From a virus, in IMG/VR virus record IMGVR_UViG_3300036945_000677, positions 1 through 58,928 of that record: a stretch of DNA of 58,928 nt. The stretch is one strand, 5' to 3'. A program made the position numbers and the translations under genes. The notes under the pieces were generated by a model. That model made no database searches. It was not told the DNA's origin and saw nothing but the letters and a program-made list of their open reading frames with translations. Shown here piece after piece: positions 43,101 to 48,951 of this stretch. How positions within the stretch are numbered: position 1 is the first letter of the stretch; each line of letters begins with the position of its first letter.

Positions 43101-43132
43101 ACAGGGAGGGTAACACCTCTCTGTTTTCTTTT
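43101..43132 (+). terminator. Intrinsic terminator after the 140-residue gene
   Basis: A 9-bp stem (ACAGGGAGG / CCTCTCTGT, one G-T pair) with loop GTAACA, followed by TTTCTTTT, begins 9 nt past the stop codon. Confidence 0.85.
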
Positions 43133-43144
43133 AACGGTATCCGT

Positions 43145-43488
43145 TCTCTCTATAGAGAGAGAAGACACATCGCTGATCTTTCGCTGATTCTTTTACGTTA
43201 ACAAAAGCGGTCTCGCTGCGCTCGGCATTTTTGACACGGTGCAAACTAACGTTTGCTTACCGTGATCCAGCAACGACACATCATCGCCGAATCCCGATGA
43301 TAACCGTTGTACCCGCCACCGGTCCCGTACCCGCTCCCGGACTTGCCGTTGTCACCCGCATTGCGATCCGGCATATTGACTACGTTCTCCAGGAGAGAAA
43401 CAGTTCAGTTGCAGTGCGCTTGGAATAGTTTGTCTGCTTTCTCTATAGAGAGAGAGACAAGACACTGGTGTTAGATTACTCTATAGAG
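43145..43488 (+). repeat. Three copies of a CTCTATAGAG palindrome
   Basis: TCTCTCTATAGAGAGA (43145-43160, 16-bp perfect palindrome), TCTCTATAGAGA (43440-43451) and CTCTATAGAG (43479-43488) share the centre CTC-TATA-GAG. Related T/C-rich half-sites (TTCTCTATAG, TTTCTCTCTTAG) recur at about 43887-43950. They may be operators or RNA hairpins. Between them lies a long imperfect hairpin (43235-43264, CACGGT-CAAAC / GTTTG-ACCGTG). Confidence 0.55.
43297..43428 (+). CDS. Doubtful small ORF in a GC-rich patch
   Basis: From an ATG at 43297 a frame of 43 residues runs to TAG-type TAG at 43426-43428 (MITVVPATGPVPAPGLAVV ...). It is Val/Pro/Ala-rich and lies in a patch much richer in G and C than its surroundings. 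No promoter or clear ribosome site is visible. It may be non-coding; I list it only because the composition is striking. Confidence 0.2.
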   Translation: MITVVPATGPVPAPGLAVVTRIAIRHIDYVLQERNSSVAVRLE

Positions 43489-43509
43489 AGAGCGAATAAC
43501 CTTATGCTC

Positions 43510-43571
43510 GAATGCCTTCGGCATTCTCGCGTTAACATATTGCTTCACTTCCTTGAATCTAGCTTATTATA
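43510..43571 (+). promoter_or_regulatory. Hairpin-promoter module, copy 3
   Basis: A palindrome GAATGCC-TTC-GGCATTC (43510-43526) is followed 15 nt later by GCTTCAC-N3-CTTGA-N8-TATTATA (43542-43571), again with identical spacing. No ORF begins near it: the next gene starts at 43996. It may therefore drive a non-coding RNA or a long leader. Confidence 0.6.
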
Positions 43572-43900
43572 GTAACTGATCGGTACACGTTGTACCTGTT
43601 AACGCAAGAGTTATAGTGATATATAACGCGTTATTAACCCAAGTCTCAGTTAATACACCGATTGCAACTAATTGTTTGGTAATAAGTTGCGCGTGTTAGA
43701 GCGGGTGCAAGACATCACCACAACCCTTATTGATCCAATCGTCTCCAACACTAAAATGCACCAACACGTCTTTCTCGACGGTTGCATTAGATGGCTAGCA
43801 AGGTAGTTAGAGAGCAAGTACGGGTAGTAATTCCTGTATTGCAGTAGGATCATGAGTACTGACAGATGAGTACGACATTTAATTGTTTCTCTATAGTGTT
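43572..43900 (+). ncRNA. Candidate non-coding RNA or long leader
   Basis: Directly behind promoter module 3, over 320 nt without a credible gene. Local hairpins include GGTACA-CGT-TGTACC (about 43592-43606) and a 10-bp stem with one bulge, GCAA-TACGGG / CCTGTA-TTGC (about 43813-43842). No known RNA family is recognised. It ends near a second set of T/C-rich repeats before the gene at 43996, so it could also be that gene's leader. Confidence 0.3.
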
Positions 43901-43995
43901 TCTCTCTTAGTGTATTCTTTCTCTCTATATACTTGTTCTCTCTCTTAGGAGGAAAAAGATAGAGAACCACCGCCAGCACCCCAATAACCAGAACT

Positions 43996-44325
43996 ATGAA
44001 ACAACTAGATATACTACAAGACATGCTTGACCACCTTGCATCTGAAAAGATTACCTATGTCCTCATACCATGTAACAATCACACCACTGCTAAGTATCTC
44101 ATGAAAGCATTAGCAGAGAAAGGAATCAATTGGACTGACGGTACTGAGTTGACAGAGAATACTAATTGGGGGACATACGCAAAGGAAACTCTATATGCTA
44201 TTATCATCCGTAATCGTGAATTTTTCTTGATATGTGGTTGTATAGATAACATCGATAGTTTACACGATGCCATATACAAGTATGCAATGATAGCACCTCA
44301 TGCAATCTTTACTTCTTTAGTATGA
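43996..44325 (+). CDS. Hypothetical protein
   Basis: A 109-residue, mixed alpha/beta protein (LDHLASEKITYVLIPCNNHTTAKYLMKALAEKG, in parts; then TLYAIIIRNREFFLICGCID). The strand-helix order suggests a small sensor or nucleotide-related fold, but no motif is recognised. It is preceded by AGGAGG about 40 nt upstream and by the repeat-rich leader. It appears to be transcribed from promoter module 3 or a nearby promoter. Confidence 0.55.
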   Translation: MKQLDILQDMLDHLASEKITYVLIPCNNHTTAKYLMKALAEKGINWTDGTELTENTNWGTYAKETLYAIIIRNREFFLICGCIDNIDSLHDAIYKYAMIAPHAIFTSLV

Positions 44326-44690
44326 CGTTAAACTATTAAACATGAAAGGGTGATGACCAACATCAATCAAATCCAGGTTGTGAACATAAGCTAGTTCACG
44401 TAATACCACAACAAGGAGTAGCATCCTACAACACCTGAGCATGTGTAAACTGCTCAAGTAATGCACCATAACTCACGTGGATATATATAAAACCACACTG
44501 ATTAAAGTGTACTATGCATGTCTACTCATGTGTATAGTATCGACATCCTTTAATTAGTCTCCCAAGGGTGAGCAGTTGTAGTAGGAGACTCTTACTAACA
44601 GGAAAGATATCACGAAGAGAAGGTGATCAATGCCTATTACAACTGAGTGCAAAGGGATTCACCTTGTACCTAATAACGAAAAGATTACTT
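44326..44690 (+). other. Structured non-coding stretch
   Basis: No gene is visible in 365 nt. Hairpins include GTGAAC / GTTCAC (about 44381-44400), TGAGCA / TGCTCA (about 44436-44456), ACACT / AGTGT (about 44493-44513) and a perfect 7-bp AGTCTCC / GGAGACT enclosing 21 nt (about 44557-44591). No acceptor-plus-T-arm pattern is present. It could be a regulatory RNA or the decayed remains of tRNA-like genes. Confidence 0.35.
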
Positions 44691-45254
44691 ATGAATAAAC
44701 AACATTTCCACGAACTACTCGAAATGGTCTACAGAGACATGCATTCTGCCATAATAGGTGGTAGTGTAATGTTAAATCTGCGAGATCTGATTGCTCGAGC
44801 ACCCAATGACGTTGACATCATCATCCCTGAGCATCTCTCTTTTACTAAGTTCTTAATTGAACTGCCTGAAATAAATGCTGGTCATACTGGTGAGAGTACC
44901 CTTAGTAGTACCTGTACAGACGTGTTTGGTAACCGTATTCAACGCATTGCTTGTCAGTACAAAGACATCAAAATCTGTGTGTTTAAAGTACCAGTAGAAC
45001 AACTGATCTATGATACAGCGTTAGTAGAGTTAACTTACATTGACGCTATTGACGTACGCATTCAGAAACCTATGTTTGCTATTGAAGCCAAACGCCAGTA
45101 TGTCAAAGACCATTACTTGAAGAAAACCCTTTCAAATCCTTACATGTTAAAGCACATTCAAGATCTTAGGGATATTGCTTTAAGTATGGGGTTAAGTGAT
45201 GAAGATGCTCTCCTGAAAGAGTGTTTTTCTTCCTTGTACGAACCTCCATTTTAA
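44691..45254 (+). CDS. Nucleotidyltransferase-fold protein
   Basis: A 187-residue protein from the ATG at 44691; a longer frame upstream would run through the structured stretch. IIGGSVMLNL (G23-G24-S25) followed by NDVDIIIPE (D40, D42) is the active-site signature of the DNA polymerase-beta-type nucleotidyltransferase superfamily (GG-S ... D-x-D). The rest is helical. Members include tRNA CCA-adding enzymes and antitoxin-system transferases. It lies immediately before a tRNA-like element (its stop is 1 nt from it), which makes RNA a possible substrate; that link is inference. Confidence 0.65.
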   Translation: MNKQHFHELLEMVYRDMHSAIIGGSVMLNLRDLIARAPNDVDIIIPEHLSFTKFLIELPEINAGHTGESTLSSTCTDVFGNRIQRIACQYKDIKICVFKVPVEQLIYDTALVELTYIDAIDVRIQKPMFAIEAKRQYVKDHYLKKTLSNPYMLKHIQDLRDIALSMGLSDEDALLKECFSSLYEPPF

Positions 45255-45255
45255 A

Positions 45256-45423
45256 TGACCTCAGTGGCGGAATGCTTATATACTGGTCAATCATAAGAAC
45301 CCACTATATAACTTGGTAGACGCAAAAAAACTGTAATGAGGTATGTCCGAACCTCACATTAAATAAAAAAGGGTACAACGCAGAAGTGCGGAAGAGTTAC
45401 AGGTTCAATTCCTGTATGGTCCA
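45256..45423 (+). ncRNA. Expanded tRNA-Leu-like element
   Basis: The T arm is standard (ACAGG-TTCAATT-CCTGT) and GTGGCGGAAT ... TTGGTAGACGC is the D-arm signature of tRNA-Leu. But 40 nt are inserted in the D loop (45274-45313), forming their own 7-bp helix TTATATA / TATATAA. A class II variable arm is visible (CGCA-GAAG-TGCG). The anticodon region also holds an extra hairpin (TGAGGT / ACCTCA). The acceptor matches only GACC / GGTC. Instead TGACC-AGT can pair locally with ACTGGTCA (45282-45289). It ends 16 nt before an ATG. Confidence 0.5.
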
Positions 45424-45439
45424 CTAAACCACAATTATT

Positions 45440-45748
45440 ATGCAATACACAATTCACCACCCATTTGGTGGGGTTCTCAACACGGAATGTGTGAGGGGAC
45501 AGCACGAGTATCAGGAAGTAGCGTTCGTGCATGCCAACTCTTTGAGTGAAGCCTACTTCAAATCACAAAATGATTTCAATGTTCAGTACGCTGTGTTAAA
45601 CATTCGTTCTACAAGTGTAGGTGATATCATTACAGATCCTAGTGGTAAGCATCACATGGTGAAGCCATCTGGGTATGTTGAAGTACCTGGTAGTTTACTT
45701 AATCATGTAAACTTTAGTAACCATAAAAACCGTGTTGCCAGTTTCTAA
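45440..45748 (+). CDS. Small conserved phage protein
   Basis: A 102-residue protein (TIHHPFGGVLNTECVRGQHE, then FVHANSLSEAYFKSQNDFN and NIRSTSVGDIITDPSGKHHM, in parts). I recall the RSTSVGDII type of segment from hypothetical phage proteins. It may be a small beta-sheet protein. The ATG lies 16 nt after the tRNA-like element, so processing there would leave a very short leader. Confidence 0.6.
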   Translation: MQYTIHHPFGGVLNTECVRGQHEYQEVAFVHANSLSEAYFKSQNDFNVQYAVLNIRSTSVGDIITDPSGKHHMVKPSGYVEVPGSLLNHVNFSNHKNRVASF

Positions 45749-45753
45749 CGATC

Positions 45754-46182
45754 ATGATAATGCACGAAATCCTTAACAAAGCTTTTGACATACTGCCTTG
45801 CATAAAGTGGTATGGTAATGCCATCGTATTCTATGATGTCGATAATCAAAATGAGATTACTAGACGTGATGTTAGTACATTGTTTGTTGAACGTAACTTT
45901 GGTGACGCTGACACTATTGTCATTTTAAAAGTCAAGAACAATGAGCTTTTCATTAAGCAAATTGTTGTACCTAAAGTTAGTCTAAGAATGCTTAAAGTTA
46001 CTCAAGAAGACTTGACTGAGTTCTTCTTCCTGGAGATAGACCCAAACATGCAGTATCATTCTCTTATCTATAAGAACACCAAAGATGCTGGTAATCTTAA
46101 CAGATATGATAATGATCAATATATTGCTGATCTTCTCCTGGAACTGGAAGTCAAACCGGAAAACGTATTTATCGAACCCTAA
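45754..46182 (+). CDS. Hypothetical protein
   Basis: A 142-residue protein; a second ATG 6 nt downstream of the first (MHEILNKAF) is an equally good start. The sequence is mixed (WYGNAIVFYDVDNQNEITRR; TIVILKVKNNELFIKQIVVP), acidic at the C-terminus. No motif is recognised. It is followed by the next gene with an overlap of 1 nt (TAATG). Confidence 0.55.
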   Translation: MIMHEILNKAFDILPCIKWYGNAIVFYDVDNQNEITRRDVSTLFVERNFGDADTIVILKVKNNELFIKQIVVPKVSLRMLKVTQEDLTEFFFLEIDPNMQYHSLIYKNTKDAGNLNRYDNDQYIADLLLELEVKPENVFIEP

Positions 46183-46487
46183 TGTTTGATAAAGATTTAC
46201 CGGATGTAGTAATGAAACACTTCTATAAAGTCGTAAATAGCACCAATACAGATTACTATATCGCTACAGAACATCCTTTTCACAAAAGACAACTGTACTG
46301 TAAAAGAGACACAAACTTTATCGGTATCTCGTACAACAGATACAAAAAAAGCTGGTCAGTGTACAAAAACATGTACACTATCAACCAGGAATTGGATAAA
46401 CATATTTTCTATCCAATTACCAAAACTGATTTTGTTTACGAGTTCAACAAAGCACTTGTTGCTTTAAGTAATATAGAGTTTGAGTAA
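46182..46487 (+). CDS. Hypothetical protein
   Basis: A 101-residue protein, rich in Tyr, Lys and Phe (HFYKVVNSTNTDYYIATEHP; NRYKKSWSVYKNMYTINQEL). No motif is recognised. Its ATG overlaps the stop of the previous gene. It is followed by a 34-nt gap with a small hairpin (GAGGTG-A-CACCTC) and then a tRNA-like element. Confidence 0.55.
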   Translation: MFDKDLPDVVMKHFYKVVNSTNTDYYIATEHPFHKRQLYCKRDTNFIGISYNRYKKSWSVYKNMYTINQELDKHIFYPITKTDFVYEFNKALVALSNIEFE

Positions 46488-46521
46488 AATCAAGAGGTGA
46501 CACCTCCATAATCATGTCAAT

Positions 46522-46591
46522 TCCCCGTAAAATTTACGGAACTGAGGTCTAGCTAGTAGACGGAGGGAGTGTTCAAATCACTCACGGGGAG
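46522..46591 (+). ncRNA. tRNA-like element with perfect acceptor and T arm, odd centre
   Basis: A perfect 7-bp acceptor (TCCCCGT / ACGGGGA), T arm GAGTG-TTCAAAT-CACTC and discriminator G. The body between is 38 nt, slightly short, and contains a stem GTCT / AGAC with loop AGCTAGT. A normal 7-nt reading would put CTA in the anticodon place, but residue 33 is G and not T, so decoding is doubtful. The acceptor 5' strand can instead form CCGTAA-AAT-TTACGG. It ends 16 nt before the ATG at 46608. Confidence 0.6.
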
Positions 46592-46607
46592 CAAACATTT
46601 TATTCGC

Positions 46608-46835
46608 ATGAAAAGTTTTAAAAGAAAAAGAAGAGCAGCAGGTGGAATACTTGCAACTTCGCAGCACACATTCCCCAACGTAGTAGCTTTAGCTGAATGG
46701 ATCAGTACTAACATCTTTGACCAACAAAAGCAAGAACGCCTCATGTTGGAAGGAGTAAGAAATCAATGTACTATCACAGTTACCATGCTAGATCGTTGTG
46801 AAAAACTTACACGTCAAACTAAACCTGTATCATGA
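46608..46835 (+). CDS. Small hypothetical protein
   Basis: A 75-residue, basic N-terminal protein (MKSFKRKRRAAGGILATSQH) followed by helices (VVALAEWISTNIFDQQKQERL). The ATG is chosen at 46608 because it is the first after the tRNA-like element, exactly 16 nt from its end. It overlaps the next gene by 4 nt. No family is recognised. Confidence 0.55.
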   Translation: MKSFKRKRRAAGGILATSQHTFPNVVALAEWISTNIFDQQKQERLMLEGVRNQCTITVTMLDRCEKLTRQTKPVS

Positions 46836-47122
46836 TTGATCCAGAGTTAGAAAAATTGCTTATCCGTGAAGGGTATTTCTCATTAAGAGAGATACCCAAT
46901 CGCGGTATTGTCGGTCTTAGTCAGTTTATATTTACTGTAGGTATTGTCTATGGACTAAATGCTACTGGTTATGAAGGACGCTATTGTTACTCACGCATGA
47001 AAGATGCAATTGAAGCTTTCAAAACCTGGGACGGTGTCAATGACCCTGACGGTCCATGGATTAAACACAAAGGTCATTTCGAATATTCAAATCCTAAATT
47101 AGATGAAACAATTATTGATTAG
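46832..47122 (+). CDS. Small conserved phage protein
   Basis: A 96-residue protein. GIVGLSQFIFTVGIVYGLNA and YCYSRMKDAIEAFKTWDGVND with PWIKHKG (in parts) form a pattern I recall from a widespread hypothetical phage protein. It ends in TAG, a rare stop in this window, and overlaps the next gene by 20 nt. Confidence 0.65.
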   Translation: MIDPELEKLLIREGYFSLREIPNRGIVGLSQFIFTVGIVYGLNATGYEGRYCYSRMKDAIEAFKTWDGVNDPDGPWIKHKGHFEYSNPKLDETIID

Positions 47123-47444
47123 TTTATTATGTTTACTGTCTTTTAACATTAAAGCACAGACAGACACGTCCTGGTCGTTTCCAATTGAGTATTGTAAAGA
47201 ACCAGGAATGCTGGTACCTACGTTTGAAGATTCTTGTATGATCGACGGACTAGGTTTTGACGGTCCTATAATCAAAGCTTACCTGTTTAAATTCAGTGAA
47301 TTTAACATGGTGATTACTTTAAAGTATGAAAAGTACGATGTCGTATATGTCATAGATGATGGATTTATCAAAGACATCATTGAAATCGGAAAAAATCATT
47401 ATTATCGTTATCCCGATGAGGAATTAAATATTGATTATGACTAG
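47103..47444 (+). CDS. Small secreted or periplasmic protein
   Basis: A 113-residue protein with an N-terminal signal peptide (MKQLLISLLCLLSFNIKAQ, cleavage likely after KA-Q or A). The mature part is mixed and acidic (SWSFPIEYCKEPGMLVPTFE). Two Cys may form a disulphide. It starts inside the previous gene and ends in TAG overlapping the start of the next. Exported phage proteins of this kind may act on the host envelope; unknown. Confidence 0.6.
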   Translation: MKQLLISLLCLLSFNIKAQTDTSWSFPIEYCKEPGMLVPTFEDSCMIDGLGFDGPIIKAYLFKFSEFNMVITLKYEKYDVVYVIDDGFIKDIIEIGKNHYYRYPDEELNIDYD

Positions 47445-47991
47445 CAATGCTACACAACAAAAGAAGTACAAACCGTTGATCTTTACAGGTGTTATACCTG
47501 TCATTGAGAAAAACAAAAAGGTCAAGTTTATGAATGGTAACATTGTTGCCATTGGTAAGTATTGCTCTCTTTATGACAAAAATCCCGGCAGTACGTTTGA
47601 TCCTAAGCAGTACTGCGTCATGGTCATCAAGAAAATGGAAACAGATACTGAGACAAATAAACCGGTTGAAAAGACGATGCGTTTTATCACTGATCTTACC
47701 CAGGAGATGTTAACCAGTTACATCAAAGTTCAAAACCAAGCTCAATACCAAAAGACACGTCCTGCATTTGAAAGTTCATTAAAACCCGGTGACAAAGTAC
47801 ATCTGTTTTCCAAACAAGGAATTTATTCCATTGTCAGTATTTACGGTCATCCAGGATTGATGACAGCTAAACTCACTTGTAACCAATGGGTTATGCAAGA
47901 ACAACGAGGTGAAGGTAAAGCAGTACAGCAATTTTTTTTATCAGAAATCAAATGCCTTGCAGGCGGACTGCATAATGCAGTATTTAACTAA
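47437..47991 (+). CDS. Hypothetical protein
   Basis: About 184 residues from the ATG at 47437 (MTSNATQQKKYKPL), chosen because it overlaps the previous stop (ATGACTAG); an in-frame ATG lies 6 nt upstream. The sequence is beta-rich (LIFTGVIPVIEKNKKVKFMN; VHLFSKQGIYSIVSIYG). No motif is recognised. Confidence 0.55.
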   Translation: MTSNATQQKKYKPLIFTGVIPVIEKNKKVKFMNGNIVAIGKYCSLYDKNPGSTFDPKQYCVMVIKKMETDTETNKPVEKTMRFITDLTQEMLTSYIKVQNQAQYQKTRPAFESSLKPGDKVHLFSKQGIYSIVSIYGHPGLMTAKLTCNQWVMQEQRGEGKAVQQFFLSEIKCLAGGLHNAVFN

Positions 47992-48057
47992 TATAAGGCG
48001 GTAGACTAATAATTAACCATTATAAGTTTAACGCCTTATAGTTTAACTCTAAAACTT

Positions 48058-48693
48058 ATGAAAATACATACTAAACACTTCATCACACCACAAGCAAAGT
48101 TTGACTTCAGTCGCTTCTGCTTGTTACCAACCATCAACTTTTCAGTTTACAAAACCGGAAAAGATTTTGACGAAAACACTGACAGTGAACTCACTCAGAA
48201 ACATCGATTACTTCGATTTGAGTGGTTATTTTTCTCTTGCGGATTTATTTGGATGACTGCTATGCTAGACAAACCTTTCAGAGCAGCTGATCTAAAACAT
48301 CTTAAACACAAGACTAACCTCGGATGGCGACTGTTCATTGCGTTCTCTATTATCATCGCAGGTATGGTTATCAGCTTCATTTCTAAAAATGCTCAAGATA
48401 GTCATTTTCAATATTTTACAGTTTGTCTTGCTTTAATGATGATGCTTACAGTGTCTATGGACCGTAGCGACTACTTGTTAGACGAATATAGTGACCTGGC
48501 AAGTACTGAAGACGAATCAGTTTCAAAAGCGATTGACAGGATAATTGAAATGAAGACAGAGATTATGATATTAAAGTCTAATAATCAGTTATCAGAAGAA
48601 ACAATAGCACAACTTGAAACTGAAATCATTAAACTGAAATCAAAACCTGCTCCTAAGAAAAGAGCAGTAAAAGAAACCGTGTCTAAAGCGTAA
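48058..48693 (+). CDS. Membrane protein with C-terminal coiled coil
   Basis: A 211-residue protein with hydrophobic spans at about residues 59-67 (weak), 93-112 (LFIAFSIIIAGMVISFI) and 121-138 (FTVCLALMMMLTVSM), then a coiled coil (IIEMKTEIMILKSNNQLSEE) and a basic tail (KPAPKKRAVKETVSKA). The upstream AT-rich gap contains two copies of GTTTAAC-like sequence (AAGTTTAACGCC, TAGTTTAACTCT), a motif seen also at 39740 and 56055. Function unknown. Confidence 0.6.
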   Translation: MKIHTKHFITPQAKFDFSRFCLLPTINFSVYKTGKDFDENTDSELTQKHRLLRFEWLFFSCGFIWMTAMLDKPFRAADLKHLKHKTNLGWRLFIAFSIIIAGMVISFISKNAQDSHFQYFTVCLALMMMLTVSMDRSDYLLDEYSDLASTEDESVSKAIDRIIEMKTEIMILKSNNQLSEETIAQLETEIIKLKSKPAPKKRAVKETVSKA

Positions 48694-48704
48694 GTTTTAG
48701 ACGT

Positions 48705-48863
48705 AAACACTGTGGTTGCAGAGGATACCAAAGCGAAAGTTATAAGTACGCTAGTATATCAAAAGGCGAGTAAGATTCTTAATAAAAAGATGCTGAAACC
48801 GAGTCGATGAAAGGGTCAAGCTGACGATTACCTACAACGCCGGTTCGAACCCGGCAGTGTTTG
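48705..48863 (+). ncRNA. tRNA-like element with large central insertion
   Basis: A perfect 7-bp acceptor (AAACACT / AGTGTTT), D arm GGT-TGCAGAGGAT-ACC, T arm GCCGG-TTCGAAC-CCGGC and discriminator G. Between D and T arms lie 109 nt where about 22 are usual. Within this I see AGCG / CGCT, TCTT / AAGA and GTCA-AGC-TGAC helices but no convincing anticodon arm. About 159 nt in total. It is too short for a group I intron insert of normal size. It could be a tRNA with a small unknown intron or a new structured RNA. It sits 3 nt before the next tRNA-like gene. Confidence 0.55.
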
Positions 48864-48866
48864 CAA

Positions 48867-48951
48867 AGGGAAGTTGGGTATTGTGTATCCCAGTGATAGT
48901 CCTTGCAAAAGACTATTACAAGTGCCGGTTCGAATCCGGTCTTCCCTTCCA
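48867..48951 (+). tRNA. tRNA-Cys-like (GCA) with elongated anticodon helix
   Basis: A perfect acceptor AGGGAAG / CTTCCCT, T arm GCCGG-TTCGAAT-CCGGT, discriminator T and encoded CCA, both typical of tRNA-Cys, as is the loop TTGCAAA (anticodon GCA). But the anticodon helix is 9 bp, GTGATAGTC / GACTATTAC, plus a C-A mismatch next to the loop, where 5 bp are normal. The D arm (GGGTA ... TA-CCC) lacks a clear GG pair in its loop. It may be a functional tRNA that evades cleavage, or a decoy. Confidence 0.6.

Noticed and set aside
43231-43428. 65-residue ORF starting at TTG
   Set aside because: It begins inside a hairpin with a TTG start and no ribosome site; only the inner ATG frame from 43297 is kept, at low confidence.
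43846-43865. Part of a tRNA-Met gene (GGATCATGAG) on the minus strand
   Set aside because: Only about ten bases match the anticodon arm of the tRNA at 37180-37250; no acceptor or T arm is present.
44568-44690. N-terminal extension of the nucleotidyltransferase gene
   Set aside because: The extra 41 residues come from a hairpin-rich stretch and the fold motif starts normally after the ATG at 44691.
45256-45423. Ordinary functional tRNA-Leu
   Set aside because: The acceptor stem matches over only 4 bp and two extra helices interrupt the D loop and anticodon region; I list it as tRNA-like instead.
46522-46591. Amber suppressor tRNA as a firm call
   Set aside because: CTA would be preceded by G instead of the invariant T33, the stem has only 4 bp with a 7-nt loop, and no in-frame TAG codons need reading.
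48705-48863. Group I intron in a tRNA
   Set aside because: The insert is under 90 nt and lacks P/Q/R/S core elements such as those seen at 55337-55490.
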